Position numbers and translations under genes: made by a program
Assembly: GCF_014172375.1 (NCBI RefSeq)
Contig: NZ_WNXD01000001.1
Location: 1,426,001 to 1,490,000, forward strand
DNA from: Pedobacter planticolens
Lineage (GTDB): Bacteria; Bacteroidota; Bacteroidia; Sphingobacteriales; Sphingobacteriaceae
Direction of reading: 5' to 3'
DNA length: 64,000 nt
Shown: one piece after another, positions 43,601-51,438 of the stretch
Position numbering within the stretch: position 1 is the stretch's first letter
Layout of the letters: the number at the start of each line of letters is the position of its first letter
Notes under the pieces: model-generated
What the model was told of the DNA's origin: nothing
What the model saw: only the letters and a program-made list of their open reading frames with translations
Database searches by the model: none

Positions 43601-43811
43601 AAGTTGTACCATTTGCCGGTACATTAATGGTATATGTACCATTAGATTGTGTGGTTGCACTCGCAGTTGTGCCTTTTACAAGTACACTTGCGCCTGGGAT
43701 TCCGTTACCATCTGCTGCATCGGTTACCTTGCCACTTATTGTTTTTTGGGCATAAGTAACCATGGCAAACAGCAAGAATCCGAATAGAATTAGGATAGAT
43801 TTTCTGTTCAT
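40614..43811 (-). CDS. SusC/RagA family TonB-linked outer-membrane receptor (second locus)
   Basis: A 1065-residue receptor. A signal peptide (1-21, AMVTYAQ) precedes a carboxypeptidase-like domain (about 22-105, ISGKVTDAADGNGIPGASVLVKGT). Then come TLEGIVITALGIKRSEKSIGYSTQQV (TonB-box region, 107-130), the plug (with IKIRGVNSVTGGGQPLIVVDGTPI) and the barrel ending SFGFNLNVTF. The ALGIKRSEK wording marks the subgroup paired with the SusD-like protein just downstream. Transcription would start in the 300-bp gap to its right. No sigma/anti-sigma pair accompanies it. Import of an unknown ligand with SusD is the expected role. Confidence 0.93.
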   Translation of the reverse strand: MNRKSILILFGFLLFAMVTYAQKTISGKVTDAADGNGIPGASVLVKGTTASATTQSNGTYTINVPANGTTLIFTYLGFETQEVTIGNRTQINVALTTSTQTLEGIVITALGIKRSEKSIGYSTQQVGGDNLTLTKETNVLGALAGKIAGAQVTGSSGASLGGTQKIKIRGVNSVTGGGQPLIVVDGTPISNSNFSSSNSNGVDYGNIGQDVNPEDVANISVLKGPAASALYGLRGQYGVILITTKKGTKGAKKVEVSLNSAFSMERVANFMPLQDIYGVGNNQTFQTFSTGEKYVNGNDESWGPKMDGTPVRMYYSFYPQDPEFGKLTPFVPQPNNIKDFFETGFNANNGVSVTGSSENSTFRLGYTNAYINGTYPNSWLKRNNLNLNASFNITEKLVVGANVNYANNKAQRPVQGYQGSFTGANQWFQRNIDINRLKNYKYPDGTILNWNVNPSTSGATLGTIVTNRPSDWNNPYFDAYENLNLDDRDRLFGDVNLSYQVLPELKLSGFIRSDRYTQNINRRNAIGGRLDESYSTGKYQSADNNYEFLAQYTKKWNEFDFNLNAGANLLTQKYDYVTSATSGGLSSPGFYSIEASVDRPLSFNYLREKQVRSVYAMGSIGYKDTYFIDASVRNDISSALPDNNNSYWYPSVSGSFVFSNLIKSKALSFGKLRASYAIAGSDLSPYETQINYTTGTVYKNTTSTVTTGSVPDKLKNPNIKPSFANSFEAGIDLRFLNNRVGLDFTYYKQRNKDQIIDLTVSGASGFTGTVVNAGDIQNQGIELTLTGKPIVSDFFTWNSTINFARNKSRINELYPGINVYQLDNNVYSSQTVFLNATVGKEFGSLVGPGYLTTANGDLVIGTDNLPVQQLNKDFGSVVPQFTGGFINNFKIGKFDLGAMIDFQKGGQFFSWSKMLAVKSGQAEETAMLNANGVNVREPLANGGGVLVTGVSQTTGLPVSNYVDARAFFRNKIGTQIYEEWLFSASYIKLREVSLGYTFDKTILKKLPFKSVRIAAIARNPTMIWQKAPKGLDPSELSAGSASISWIEKGELQTVRSFGFNLNVTF

Positions 43812-44035
43812 AGTTTTCTAGATTAAGTTTATCTTAATTGAAAATTAACAAATTTTAACAAAAAAACCTCAAGAAAGGGGTGTATTAATAATAAATCTAA
43901 ACAGTTTTATAGCTTACTATTACTATGGCTAGTTGGGGGGAGAGAGAAATGTTTTTGAATGCAGTGTTTAAAGGTTTAGCTTCGCTGAGCACCACGTGGT
44001 TCTCTGCTACAGTAGAAATGACGGGAAATGTTGAT
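43812..44035. other. Leader/intergenic region upstream of the second SusC gene
   Basis: No gene is seen. It must hold the SusC promoter, but no clean TAnnTTTG was found on the minus strand (an off-by-one match with the CAAATTTTA sequence lies near 43850). A GC-rich patch at about 43975-44025, ending AGTAGAAATGACGGGAA, looks like a degenerate ATGAC-type repeat. Confidence 0.4.
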
Positions 44036-44065
44036 ACAAAAAAGGCCTGTGAAACACAGGCCTTT
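44036..44065 (-). terminator. Terminator after the E2 acyltransferase gene
   Basis: A perfect 11-bp stem (AAAGGCCTGTG and complement) with a 3-base loop; on the minus strand a T6 run follows. It is 49 bp past the E2 stop codon. Confidence 0.85.
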
Positions 44066-44113
44066 CAATACTTATTTTTAAGCTTCGTCCAAATGAGCTA
44101 ATGAACCAATGAA

Positions 44114-45463
44114 CTAACTAATCTCTCTGTTGATATCCCAATTCTCTAAATAATCTGCTACACGACGAACAAAAGAACCACCTAATGCACCATCAACTAC
44201 TCTATGATCGTAAGAAAGGGAAAGGAACATCATATGACGGATTGCAATTACATCGCCAAATTCGGTTTCTAAAACTGCTGGTTTCTTTTTAATTGCACCG
44301 ACTGCTAAAATTGCTACTTGCGGCTGATTGATAATTGGCGTACCCATTACGTTTCCAAAAGACCCCACGTTTGTTAGGGTAAATGTTCCGCCTTGGGTTT
44401 CATCGGGCTTTAATTTAGAGTTACGAGCACGAGAGGCTAAATCGTTAACTGCTTTGGTTAAGCCTACTAAATTTAATTGGTCTGCATTTTTAATGACAGG
44501 TACAATTAAGTTTCCGCTTGGTAAAGCTGCTGCCATACCGATATTTATATCTTTCTTTTTGATGATTTGCGTTCCGTTTACGGTTACATTAATCATTGGG
44601 AAATCTTTTATCGCTCTGCTTACTGCTTCTATAAATATTGGTGTGAAGGTGATCTTTTCGTTTTCGCGTTGCTCGAATGCTTTTTTCACTTTATCTCGCC
44701 ACATCACCATGTTGGTTACGTCGGCCTCTACAAATGAAGTTACGTGTGGCGAAGTGTGTTTACTCATTACCATGTGCTCGGCAATAAGTTTACGCATTCT
44801 ATCCATTTCTATAATTTCATCGCCACCGCTTACTGAAGTTACAGGTTTTGCAGTTGGAACTACAGGTTTGCTGACTTCGACAGGAGTTGATGCTTGTGTA
44901 ACAACAGGTGTTGTTTGAATTGGAGCACCACCATTTTTGCTTTGGATATAGTTTAATAGATCGTCTTTAGTTAAACGTCCTTCGGCTCCGCTACCTTTTA
45001 TTTGATCAAGTTCTGCAACTGTAATATTCTCTTGTGCAGCTATATTTTTTACCAGAGGTGAATAAAAACGATCTGAGTTTTTAAAATCTTGAGGATTATT
45101 TTCTTCTGTTTTAGTAGCAGGTAATTGAGTAATACCTGGAATGTTTTCTACAACTGGAGTTGCTACTGGAGCTGGAACTACTTCTTGTTTAGTTTCTACA
45201 ACAGGTGTGCTTTCTGCTGCGCCTTCAATTTCTATAATTGCAATTACTGCGCCTACTTGTACTACGTCATCGGCTGCAAAAAGTTGTTTAACCAATTTAC
45301 CAGCCACAGGCGATGGCACTTCAGAATCTACCTTATCAGTTGCAATTTCTAATATGGTATCATCCAGTTGAATTAAATCTCCTGGTTGTTTAGTCCACTT
45401 AATGATGGTTGCTTCTGCAACACTCTCTCCCATTTTTGGTAACAATAATTCGTATTGAGCCAT
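44114..45463 (-). CDS. 2-oxo acid dehydrogenase E2 component (dihydrolipoamide acyltransferase)
   Basis: A 449-residue E2 core subunit. One lipoyl domain (1-75) carries the lipoylated Lys44 in ATDKVDSEV. A Val/Pro/Thr-rich linker follows (about 80-120), then the E3/E1-binding domain (about 132-170, YSPLVKNIAAQENI...GAEGRLTKDDLLNYI). A second linker leads to the catalytic domain (about 215-445), with the active-site His near 420 in SYDHRVVDGALGG. The single lipoyl domain and the sequence around the core fit the branched-chain 2-oxo acid or 2-oxoglutarate type better than the pyruvate type. E1 and E3 genes are not adjacent. Confidence 0.92.
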   Translation of the reverse strand: MAQYELLLPKMGESVAEATIIKWTKQPGDLIQLDDTILEIATDKVDSEVPSPVAGKLVKQLFAADDVVQVGAVIAIIEIEGAAESTPVVETKQEVVPAPVATPVVENIPGITQLPATKTEENNPQDFKNSDRFYSPLVKNIAAQENITVAELDQIKGSGAEGRLTKDDLLNYIQSKNGGAPIQTTPVVTQASTPVEVSKPVVPTAKPVTSVSGGDEIIEMDRMRKLIAEHMVMSKHTSPHVTSFVEADVTNMVMWRDKVKKAFEQRENEKITFTPIFIEAVSRAIKDFPMINVTVNGTQIIKKKDINIGMAAALPSGNLIVPVIKNADQLNLVGLTKAVNDLASRARNSKLKPDETQGGTFTLTNVGSFGNVMGTPIINQPQVAILAVGAIKKKPAVLETEFGDVIAIRHMMFLSLSYDHRVVDGALGGSFVRRVADYLENWDINREIS

Positions 45464-45497
45464 ATTGTTTTATGCGTTTATAATTGGTAACTGAGGG

Positions 45498-45505
45498 CAA
45501 AAGTA
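45498..45505 (-). promoter_or_regulatory. -7 element (TACTTTTG) for the E2 gene
   Basis: The minus strand reads TACTTTTG 34 bp upstream of the E2 start codon, in agreement with the TAnnTTTG consensus. Confidence 0.5.
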
Positions 45506-45576
45506 CGCCTTTTCCTGTAATTAATATAAGTTTTGGTAGAAATTAAACCACATAGAAACATAGGCTACATAGTTGT

Positions 45577-45625
45577 TTTGCCGCAGATGTGCAGATTTTG
45601 TTTTAACTTTTAGAAATCTGTGGTT
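45577..45625. repeat. Degenerate GCCGCAGATG repeat copy
   Basis: GCCGCAGATGTGCAGATT at 45581-45598 and the partly complementary AAATCTGTGG at 45613-45622 repeat the element that forms terminators at 32989 and 52416. It lies between cinA and the E2 gene, both minus strand. Confidence 0.5.
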
Positions 45626-45627
45626 GG

Positions 45628-46872
45628 CTAACTATCTTGTTTTAATAGATTTAGCAACATGGTTAAAGCTGCTGTGGCAGAACGCTCTATATTTTGTATC
45701 CTTTTGTTACTAAAGGTGAACAGCTTTGCTACTACTTCATCTTTCGATGCGATGGCGATCCATACAGTACCAACAGGTTTACCTGGCATACCGCCATCTG
45801 GACCAGCAATACCACTAACTGCAATTGAGTAATCGGTTTTAAAATGAGTTATTGCACCTTGTGCCATTTCTTTTACGGTTTGTCCACTTACAGCGCCAAA
45901 TTCTGTTAAGGTTTGATGTTTTACGCCTAGAATAGATTCTTTTAAATCGTAAGAGTAAGCAACGGCTCCGCCAGCAAAAACAGCTGATGAACCTGCATGT
46001 TGTGTAATTAAATGTGCAATGTAGCCTCCTGTACAACTTTCGGCAGTAGAAAGTGTGAGGTTTTTAGCTTTCATTTTATCTAAAATTGCTTTTTCTAATG
46101 CTACATCTTCATCAATTACTACGTATGAATTTATCCGTTGTATAATTTGTTGTGCATATACATCAACATCTGCTTTTAGACTTGTTTCATTGTTACCAGT
46201 AGCGCTTAATCGTAGTCGTACTTGCCCAAGTTTAGGTAAATATGCTAGTTTAATATGACTTGGTAAGCTATCTTCTATATCTTCTATTTGCTGGGCAAGA
46301 AATGATTCTCCTAAGCCTGATGTTAGAATTGTTTTGTGTACAATGAAAGGTAAAGTGAATGCTTTTTTAAGGCGAGGTAAAATTTCTTCTTCCATTAAAT
46401 ACATCATTTCGAAAGGTACGCCTGGCATTGAAACGATAATTTTTCCATTTACCTCGAACCACATGCAGGGTGCGGTACCATTTTTATTTTGAATAACGGT
46501 ACAGCCATCGGGTACATCGGCTTGTTTGATGTTTACATCAATCATTGGCCTATTAAGGCGAGCAAAAATTTCGGTTACATGTTGTAGTGTAGCCTGATCT
46601 CGCCTCAATGGCATATTAAAGTATTTAGATAAGGTTAGTTTAGTAATATCGTCTTTTGTAGGACCTAATCCGCCAGTAATTAAGATAATATCTACTCTTT
46701 TTTGAGCTTCGTTTAAGGCTTGTATAATGTGTTCTGCATTATCAGAAACTGATGTAATTTGCTTTACACTAATGCCAATAGTATTTAATTCTTTACCCAT
46801 CCATGCAGAATTGGTATCTACTATTTGACCAATTAGTATTTCGTCACCTATGGTAATGATTTCCGCCAGCAT
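45628..46872 (-). CDS. cinA: Competence/damage-inducible protein A (CinA)
   Basis: A 414-residue two-domain protein. The N-terminal MoCF-like domain (1-170) starts AEIITIGDEILIGQIVDTNSAWMG and contains ITGGLGPTKDDITK (about 65-78); it acts as an ADP-ribose or NAD-related pyrophosphatase in studied members. The C-terminal domain (about 255-410) begins LSTAESCTGGYIAHLIT and contains SGIAGPDGGMPGKPVGTVWIA; this is the nicotinamide mononucleotide deamidase of pyridine nucleotide salvage. It follows lptD by 80 bp on the same strand. Confidence 0.95.
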   Translation of the reverse strand: MLAEIITIGDEILIGQIVDTNSAWMGKELNTIGISVKQITSVSDNAEHIIQALNEAQKRVDIILITGGLGPTKDDITKLTLSKYFNMPLRRDQATLQHVTEIFARLNRPMIDVNIKQADVPDGCTVIQNKNGTAPCMWFEVNGKIIVSMPGVPFEMMYLMEEEILPRLKKAFTLPFIVHKTILTSGLGESFLAQQIEDIEDSLPSHIKLAYLPKLGQVRLRLSATGNNETSLKADVDVYAQQIIQRINSYVVIDEDVALEKAILDKMKAKNLTLSTAESCTGGYIAHLITQHAGSSAVFAGGAVAYSYDLKESILGVKHQTLTEFGAVSGQTVKEMAQGAITHFKTDYSIAVSGIAGPDGGMPGKPVGTVWIAIASKDEVVAKLFTFSNKRIQNIERSATAALTMLLNLLKQDS

Positions 46873-46952
46873 AAATTTAATTTACAATTTTAGAAGTACG
46901 ATTTATGATTGTATGAACAATCAATTTTATAAAATTACTATATAATTAAAAC

Positions 46953-49670
46953 CTAATATTTTGTGTAATAGCCTTTACGTTTACTTAGTTTAAGGTCTTG
47001 AAGGATAGATGCTTTTACTTTAATATCTATCGAATAGCTTTGGTAACTACCAAAAGGAACCCAGTTAGCGCTTAAATCCCAGCAATGCAAATCTCGGTAA
47101 ATTGCAAATGAGGTGTATGCAACAGTTTTAGCTTTAAAATCATAACCAGAGTTAAATTGAACTTTCCATTTTGGAGTTAGGTTGAAATCTCCATTAAAAT
47201 TCACCGTATTACTTATACTTCTTGTTGAAGCTAAACCTAAGGAATTGTTATAATTGAAACTGTATGAAAAGGCAAGATTCCATGGAATGTTAAAATCTAC
47301 AAAGGCATTTGGATCTCTACTGATAGCTTGTAGTTGCTCAATTTGCTCTTGCGTTCTTCCTTGTTGTTCTGTTTGATTTTTAAGCGCATCCATGTTTTTA
47401 TTGCGACCTTTTAGCGCATCTGGATTTAAACTGTAATCGAAAGAGAAATTAAAACTGGTTAATCGTGGTAATTTACCATCTTTCCATACATATCTATCCA
47501 CTTCTTGGTATTGATATGTTGTGGTTTGCGTTGTGCCAGAACCTGAAGTTATTGCAACATTATCTACTGCATACGGACTAAAAACCCCGCTAAAGTTAAA
47601 ACCTAGTTTATCTGTAAATTGAGATCTTCCTCCAAAACTTATTGGTGCTAGTTTTTTAGTTAGGGCAACAAAATTATAAGAGCTAGAAAAATTTAAACCT
47701 TGTATAATTGGTATTTTCTTTTCACCTGTTCCTGTGGTGTCTTTTGAATTTGCAACTTTTAACTCTACATTATTATCTACTGAAAAACCTATGCTTGCTT
47801 GTTTACCAGCGGATGGACCACCATATTGTGCGCCTTCAAATATGGAATACTTTTCGGGTAAGCCCTGATAATCTCTCACAAAGTTATCACCATCTAATGG
47901 TATGCTTTTACCTGGCCTTAAATCATTGGTGTAATATACTTTGTTTTTATAGTAGCCATAATTGCTGGTAGAGAAATCTGGTTTATAAGAAAAACTAATG
48001 TTAGGTGTCATTACGTGTCGTATTGCTTTAATACCACCTAAGTTTTTAAATTTCTTTCCGCCATATATTTTTGTAGACATGCCTAGACTTAATGAATATT
48101 CGCCAGCACGTTTAAAACCATTCACAGTATCAATAGCCACACTATCTGATGAGTTTGGTCTTTTAAAATATCTGTTTTGAACAGTTTGTAAATACCAACG
48201 TTCATTATAGTTTACACTGCTATTAAAGTTAAAATATTTTAAAACCGTAAAAGGCAAACTGATAGGAATAGAGTGCTGCATTCCATTTCTAAATCTTTTT
48301 AATCCATCTTTATCAAATAATAAATCTTCTTTTGTGCTTACCGTATTACTTGCCTGCATGCTATAACCTACTGTAATTTTCTGAAACCATTTTTGCTCAC
48401 CCACTCTATTTTTAGAATCGAAAGGGCTAATGGTAGACATGTTTAAACTCACTTGTGGCAAGGTTAATGAAATTGTTTTAGCTCGAGTTTCTTGACTATG
48501 AGAAAGTGAAGTGGTTAAATTAAAGAGTCCATCTCCAAAAACTTTTCCGTATGCAATACTGGAACTCATGGTATTACTAGCAATCTGATTAATATCATAC
48601 GTTCCATTTGCCGCAGAAACGCTAAAATAATTTCCTGTACCTGCGTTTACTGAAGCGCTAAATGTTGTACCAGGTTTGGCGTTTGCATTTTGGCTATGCG
48701 TCCAACCGATGTGAAAGTTTTTTTGTGGATCGTATTCTGGTGTTCCTTCTAATCCTTGCCTATCGCTTGCATAAGCTAAATTAAAATTACCGCCAAATTT
48801 ATAGCGTTTAATATAGTTTGTAGCTAAATTTAGGTGATATGAGCCGTTTGTATAAATATCGCCAGTTAATCTTGCATCCCAATAATCGTTTAAAGTCAGA
48901 TAATATCCTCCATTAGTTAGTGAAAAACCTTTTGTTGCATCTTCACCTGGTGTTGGTAATATAATACCTGATGATTTTTTATTGGGCTTAGGGAAAAAGC
49001 CAAAAGGGATAGCAATTGGCAATGGAACTCGCTCAAATTCTAAATAAACTGGTCCAGTAATAATCTGATTTTCTGTTGCAATCCCTTTGGTGATGTGTAT
49101 ACCATAATGCGGTTCGGGCAAATTACAAGTGCTATACGTTGTACCAGCTACATTAAATTCATTATCGGGTTGCATTTTAGTTTTGCCACCAGAAAAATAA
49201 CCGCCTTCTTGTTCAGTAAATACGCCATTTACCGTACCCTTGTGTGATTTTGTATTATATGTTAATGAATCTGCAATGGAAGAACCGTCTTTACCCATTT
49301 TAAAAATCGGCCTGCCAACGTATTTACCTTTATCGGTTTTAACGCCTCTTGCAAAAATGGTATTGGTTTTAGAATTAAATCTGATGTAATCTGCATCTAG
49401 TTCAAAATCTTGATACGTTACGCGTGCTCCACCATATAAATACATGATGCCATTTTTTCTGTCTACATGTGTAGAATCTTTAGCAAAGTATTCAACTTTT
49501 TCATCTAGCTCACTTTTTTTCATTTTGACCTTAGATGTATCTCTTTTAGTAGAATCTGTTTGTTTTGTTACCTGTTGAAAGGAAAAATTAGACGAAGCTA
49601 GCGCCTTGTTACCAACAGATGTTAATAAAAGAGCGGCAATAATAAAAATGATATCGCGTAAAAGTTTCAA
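46953..49670 (-). CDS. lptD: LPS-assembly protein LptD homologue
   Basis: A 905-residue outer-membrane protein that inserts lipopolysaccharide into the outer leaflet. A signal peptide (1-25, GNKALAS) precedes the OstA/LptA-like domain: KNGIMYLYGGARVTYQDFELDADYIRFNSKTNTIFARG (about 75-115) and onwards, with a CNLPEPHYGI motif near 183-192. From about residue 210 (ERVPLPIAIPFGFFPKPNKKSSGIILPTPGE) the large barrel follows. The divergent gene starts 56 bp away. Bacteroidota LptD-like proteins are diverged from the E. coli form, so the exact complex composition is uncertain. Confidence 0.9.
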   Translation of the reverse strand: MKLLRDIIFIIAALLLTSVGNKALASSNFSFQQVTKQTDSTKRDTSKVKMKKSELDEKVEYFAKDSTHVDRKNGIMYLYGGARVTYQDFELDADYIRFNSKTNTIFARGVKTDKGKYVGRPIFKMGKDGSSIADSLTYNTKSHKGTVNGVFTEQEGGYFSGGKTKMQPDNEFNVAGTTYSTCNLPEPHYGIHITKGIATENQIITGPVYLEFERVPLPIAIPFGFFPKPNKKSSGIILPTPGEDATKGFSLTNGGYYLTLNDYWDARLTGDIYTNGSYHLNLATNYIKRYKFGGNFNLAYASDRQGLEGTPEYDPQKNFHIGWTHSQNANAKPGTTFSASVNAGTGNYFSVSAANGTYDINQIASNTMSSSIAYGKVFGDGLFNLTTSLSHSQETRAKTISLTLPQVSLNMSTISPFDSKNRVGEQKWFQKITVGYSMQASNTVSTKEDLLFDKDGLKRFRNGMQHSIPISLPFTVLKYFNFNSSVNYNERWYLQTVQNRYFKRPNSSDSVAIDTVNGFKRAGEYSLSLGMSTKIYGGKKFKNLGGIKAIRHVMTPNISFSYKPDFSTSNYGYYKNKVYYTNDLRPGKSIPLDGDNFVRDYQGLPEKYSIFEGAQYGGPSAGKQASIGFSVDNNVELKVANSKDTTGTGEKKIPIIQGLNFSSSYNFVALTKKLAPISFGGRSQFTDKLGFNFSGVFSPYAVDNVAITSGSGTTQTTTYQYQEVDRYVWKDGKLPRLTSFNFSFDYSLNPDALKGRNKNMDALKNQTEQQGRTQEQIEQLQAISRDPNAFVDFNIPWNLAFSYSFNYNNSLGLASTRSISNTVNFNGDFNLTPKWKVQFNSGYDFKAKTVAYTSFAIYRDLHCWDLSANWVPFGSYQSYSIDIKVKASILQDLKLSKRKGYYTKY

Positions 49671-49686
49671 ATTCGTGTGTGAATGT

Positions 49687-49694
49687 TATTTTTG
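49687..49694 (+). promoter_or_regulatory. -7 element (TATTTTTG) for the first amidase
   Basis: TATTTTTG on the plus strand places transcription start near 49701, which makes the ATG at 49727 the best start for the amidase. On the opposite strand TAATTTTG at 49719-49726 is a candidate -7 element for lptD, so two promoters diverge within about 40 bp. Confidence 0.5.
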
Positions 49695-49726
49695 CAATAA
49701 TGTTTATCCCAAAACGTTCAAAATTA

Positions 49727-50605
49727 ATGAAAAATATACCATTGGTTAGACCAAATGCAATTTTGATACTATTTATTTCTGCCTTATTTATTTTAGGTAT
49801 TGATAATCAATTACTTGCACAAGAATACAAAATAAAAACAATTGTTATCGATGCTGGTCACGGCGGAAAAGACGGTAGTACAAGAGGATTATATTCTACA
49901 GAAAAGGATGTTGCTTTAAAAACAGCTTTGCGATTAGGTAAGCTAATTCAAGACAATTTAAAGGATGTAAAAGTAATTTTTACTCGACAGGATGATACTT
50001 TTATTCCACTTTATGAACGAATTGCCATTGCTAATAATGCAAAAGCAGATTTATTTATTTCTATTCATTGTAATGATATGCCAGTGTATGGTACTCGTTA
50101 TATTAGTGGCTATACCAGAAATAAAAAAGGCAAAAAAGTTCCAGTGTATAAAACTCGATATGCTAAAAGTACATCCACCAAAGGTGTAGAAACCTTTGTA
50201 TCTGGGAGTGGACGTGTAAATGAGCAAGATGACGCAATTAAACGTGAAAATTCATCTATCTTTTTAGAGGATAACTATAAGGAAAACTATGATGGTTTTA
50301 ATCCAGATGATCCGGAAAGTGCCATCATTTTATCCTTAATGAAAAACACCTTTAGAACTCAAAGTTTAAAACTGGCTAAATTTGTGCAAGATGAATACAT
50401 ACAAGTTGGCAGAATAAATAGAGGCGTACAGGAAAAAAGTTTGGCGGTATTGGCTCGTGCTGGTATGCCAGCTATTTTAACAGAAATTGGTTTTATTAGT
50501 AACCCTGGCGAAGAAGATTACATGAACTCGGAAGCTGGCCAAATAGAAATTACCAATTGTCTGTTAAAAGCCATAGAAGCCTACAAAACGAGTGTAGAAA
50601 TATAG
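49727..50605 (+). CDS. N-acetylmuramoyl-L-alanine amidase (AmiC-type), with basic insert
   Basis: A 292-residue periplasmic zinc amidase that cuts between muramic acid and the stem peptide. A signal peptide (1-31, NQLLAQ) precedes the Amidase_3 domain. Zinc ligands are in IDAGHGGKDG (His), the following glutamate in LYSTEKDVAL, and SIHCNDM (His); the catalytic glutamate is in LTEIGFISNPGEEDY. Compared with the neighbour, about 20 extra residues (GYTRNKKGKKVPVYKTRY, seven Lys/Arg or more) are inserted after the SIHCN motif. The downstream paralogue and an MCE protein form an envelope cluster. Confidence 0.93.
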   Translation: MKNIPLVRPNAILILFISALFILGIDNQLLAQEYKIKTIVIDAGHGGKDGSTRGLYSTEKDVALKTALRLGKLIQDNLKDVKVIFTRQDDTFIPLYERIAIANNAKADLFISIHCNDMPVYGTRYISGYTRNKKGKKVPVYKTRYAKSTSTKGVETFVSGSGRVNEQDDAIKRENSSIFLEDNYKENYDGFNPDDPESAIILSLMKNTFRTQSLKLAKFVQDEYIQVGRINRGVQEKSLAVLARAGMPAILTEIGFISNPGEEDYMNSEAGQIEITNCLLKAIEAYKTSVEI

Positions 50606-50621
50606 TTGACGATATTTATTA

Positions 50622-50629
50622 TAAATTTG
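50622..50629 (+). promoter_or_regulatory. -7 element (TAAATTTG) for the second amidase
   Basis: TAAATTTG lies 17 bp upstream of the second amidase start codon, so this gene may have its own promoter in addition to read-through. Confidence 0.45.
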
Positions 50630-50646
50630 TATCAAAATTAGTTTAA

Positions 50647-51423
50647 ATGAGATTAAAAAGTGCCCTGCTAACCTTTGCAATTATATTTCTTTCCTTTTAT
50701 TCAAGTAACGTTCTAGCGCAGGGTTATAAAATCAGAACTATAGTAATTGATGCAGGTCATGGTGGAGTTAAACCAGGTGCAGCTGGCAAATATTCATTAG
50801 AAAAAAATGTTGCGCTTAAGGTTGCATTAAAACTGGGAAAAAAATTAGAAGAAGAATTACCAAATATTAAAATTATTCAAATTCGTAAAACGGATGTTGA
50901 TGTAGATTGGTATCGCAGAGCGGAAATAGCTAACGATGCAAAAGCCGATTTATTTATTTCTATCCACTGCAACTCGATGGGTGGCAGTGATAGAACTACA
51001 AGAGGTACCGAAACATTTGTGGGTGCTTATCGCCGTATAAATGAAATGGACGCTGGTTTAAAGGAAAATGAAGATATTTTAAAGGATAAAGATTACAAAA
51101 AGAAAGGGACATACGATCCTACAAATCCTGAAGAATTAATTATGTTATCTTTGTACAAATCTCTTTACCGAACTAAAAGTTTAGCTTTAGCAAAGATGAT
51201 TCAAAAAAACTACACCAATGTTAATAAAAGAGTTAATAGAGGGGTTAAAGAACAAGGATTATTGATATTGCAACGTGCAGCTATGCCATCTGTACTAACG
51301 GAAATTGGTTTTATTTCTAATCCGGCAGAAGAAGATTATATTAACTCAGCAGCTGGCCAAGAAGAAATAGTTACTGCTATTGTTAATGCAATAAAACAAT
51401 ACAAAAAAGAAATTGAGATTTAA
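50647..51423 (+). CDS. N-acetylmuramoyl-L-alanine amidase (second tandem copy)
   Basis: A 258-residue paralogue of the upstream amidase. The signal peptide (1-25, SNVLAQ) is followed by IDAGHGGVKPGAAG, YSLEKNVALKVA, SIHCNSMGG and LTEIGFISNPAEEDYINS, so zinc ligands and the catalytic glutamate are intact. It lacks the basic insert of its neighbour. The short linker MGGSDRTTRGTETFVG takes its place. Tandem duplication with divergence suggests different partners or timing in cell separation. The MCE gene follows after 15 bp. Confidence 0.93.
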   Translation: MRLKSALLTFAIIFLSFYSSNVLAQGYKIRTIVIDAGHGGVKPGAAGKYSLEKNVALKVALKLGKKLEEELPNIKIIQIRKTDVDVDWYRRAEIANDAKADLFISIHCNSMGGSDRTTRGTETFVGAYRRINEMDAGLKENEDILKDKDYKKKGTYDPTNPEELIMLSLYKSLYRTKSLALAKMIQKNYTNVNKRVNRGVKEQGLLILQRAAMPSVLTEIGFISNPAEEDYINSAAGQEEIVTAIVNAIKQYKKEIEI

Positions 51424-51438
51424 TAAACACCAAACTAC

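Noticed and set aside
44328..44918. 196-residue reading frame antisense to the E2 acyltransferase
   Set aside because: The E2 frame has complete domain motifs; the antisense frame has no recognisable domain.
45125..45371. Two overlapping plus-strand frames in the E2 linker
   Set aside because: Low-complexity shadow of the Val/Pro/Thr/Ala linker codons.
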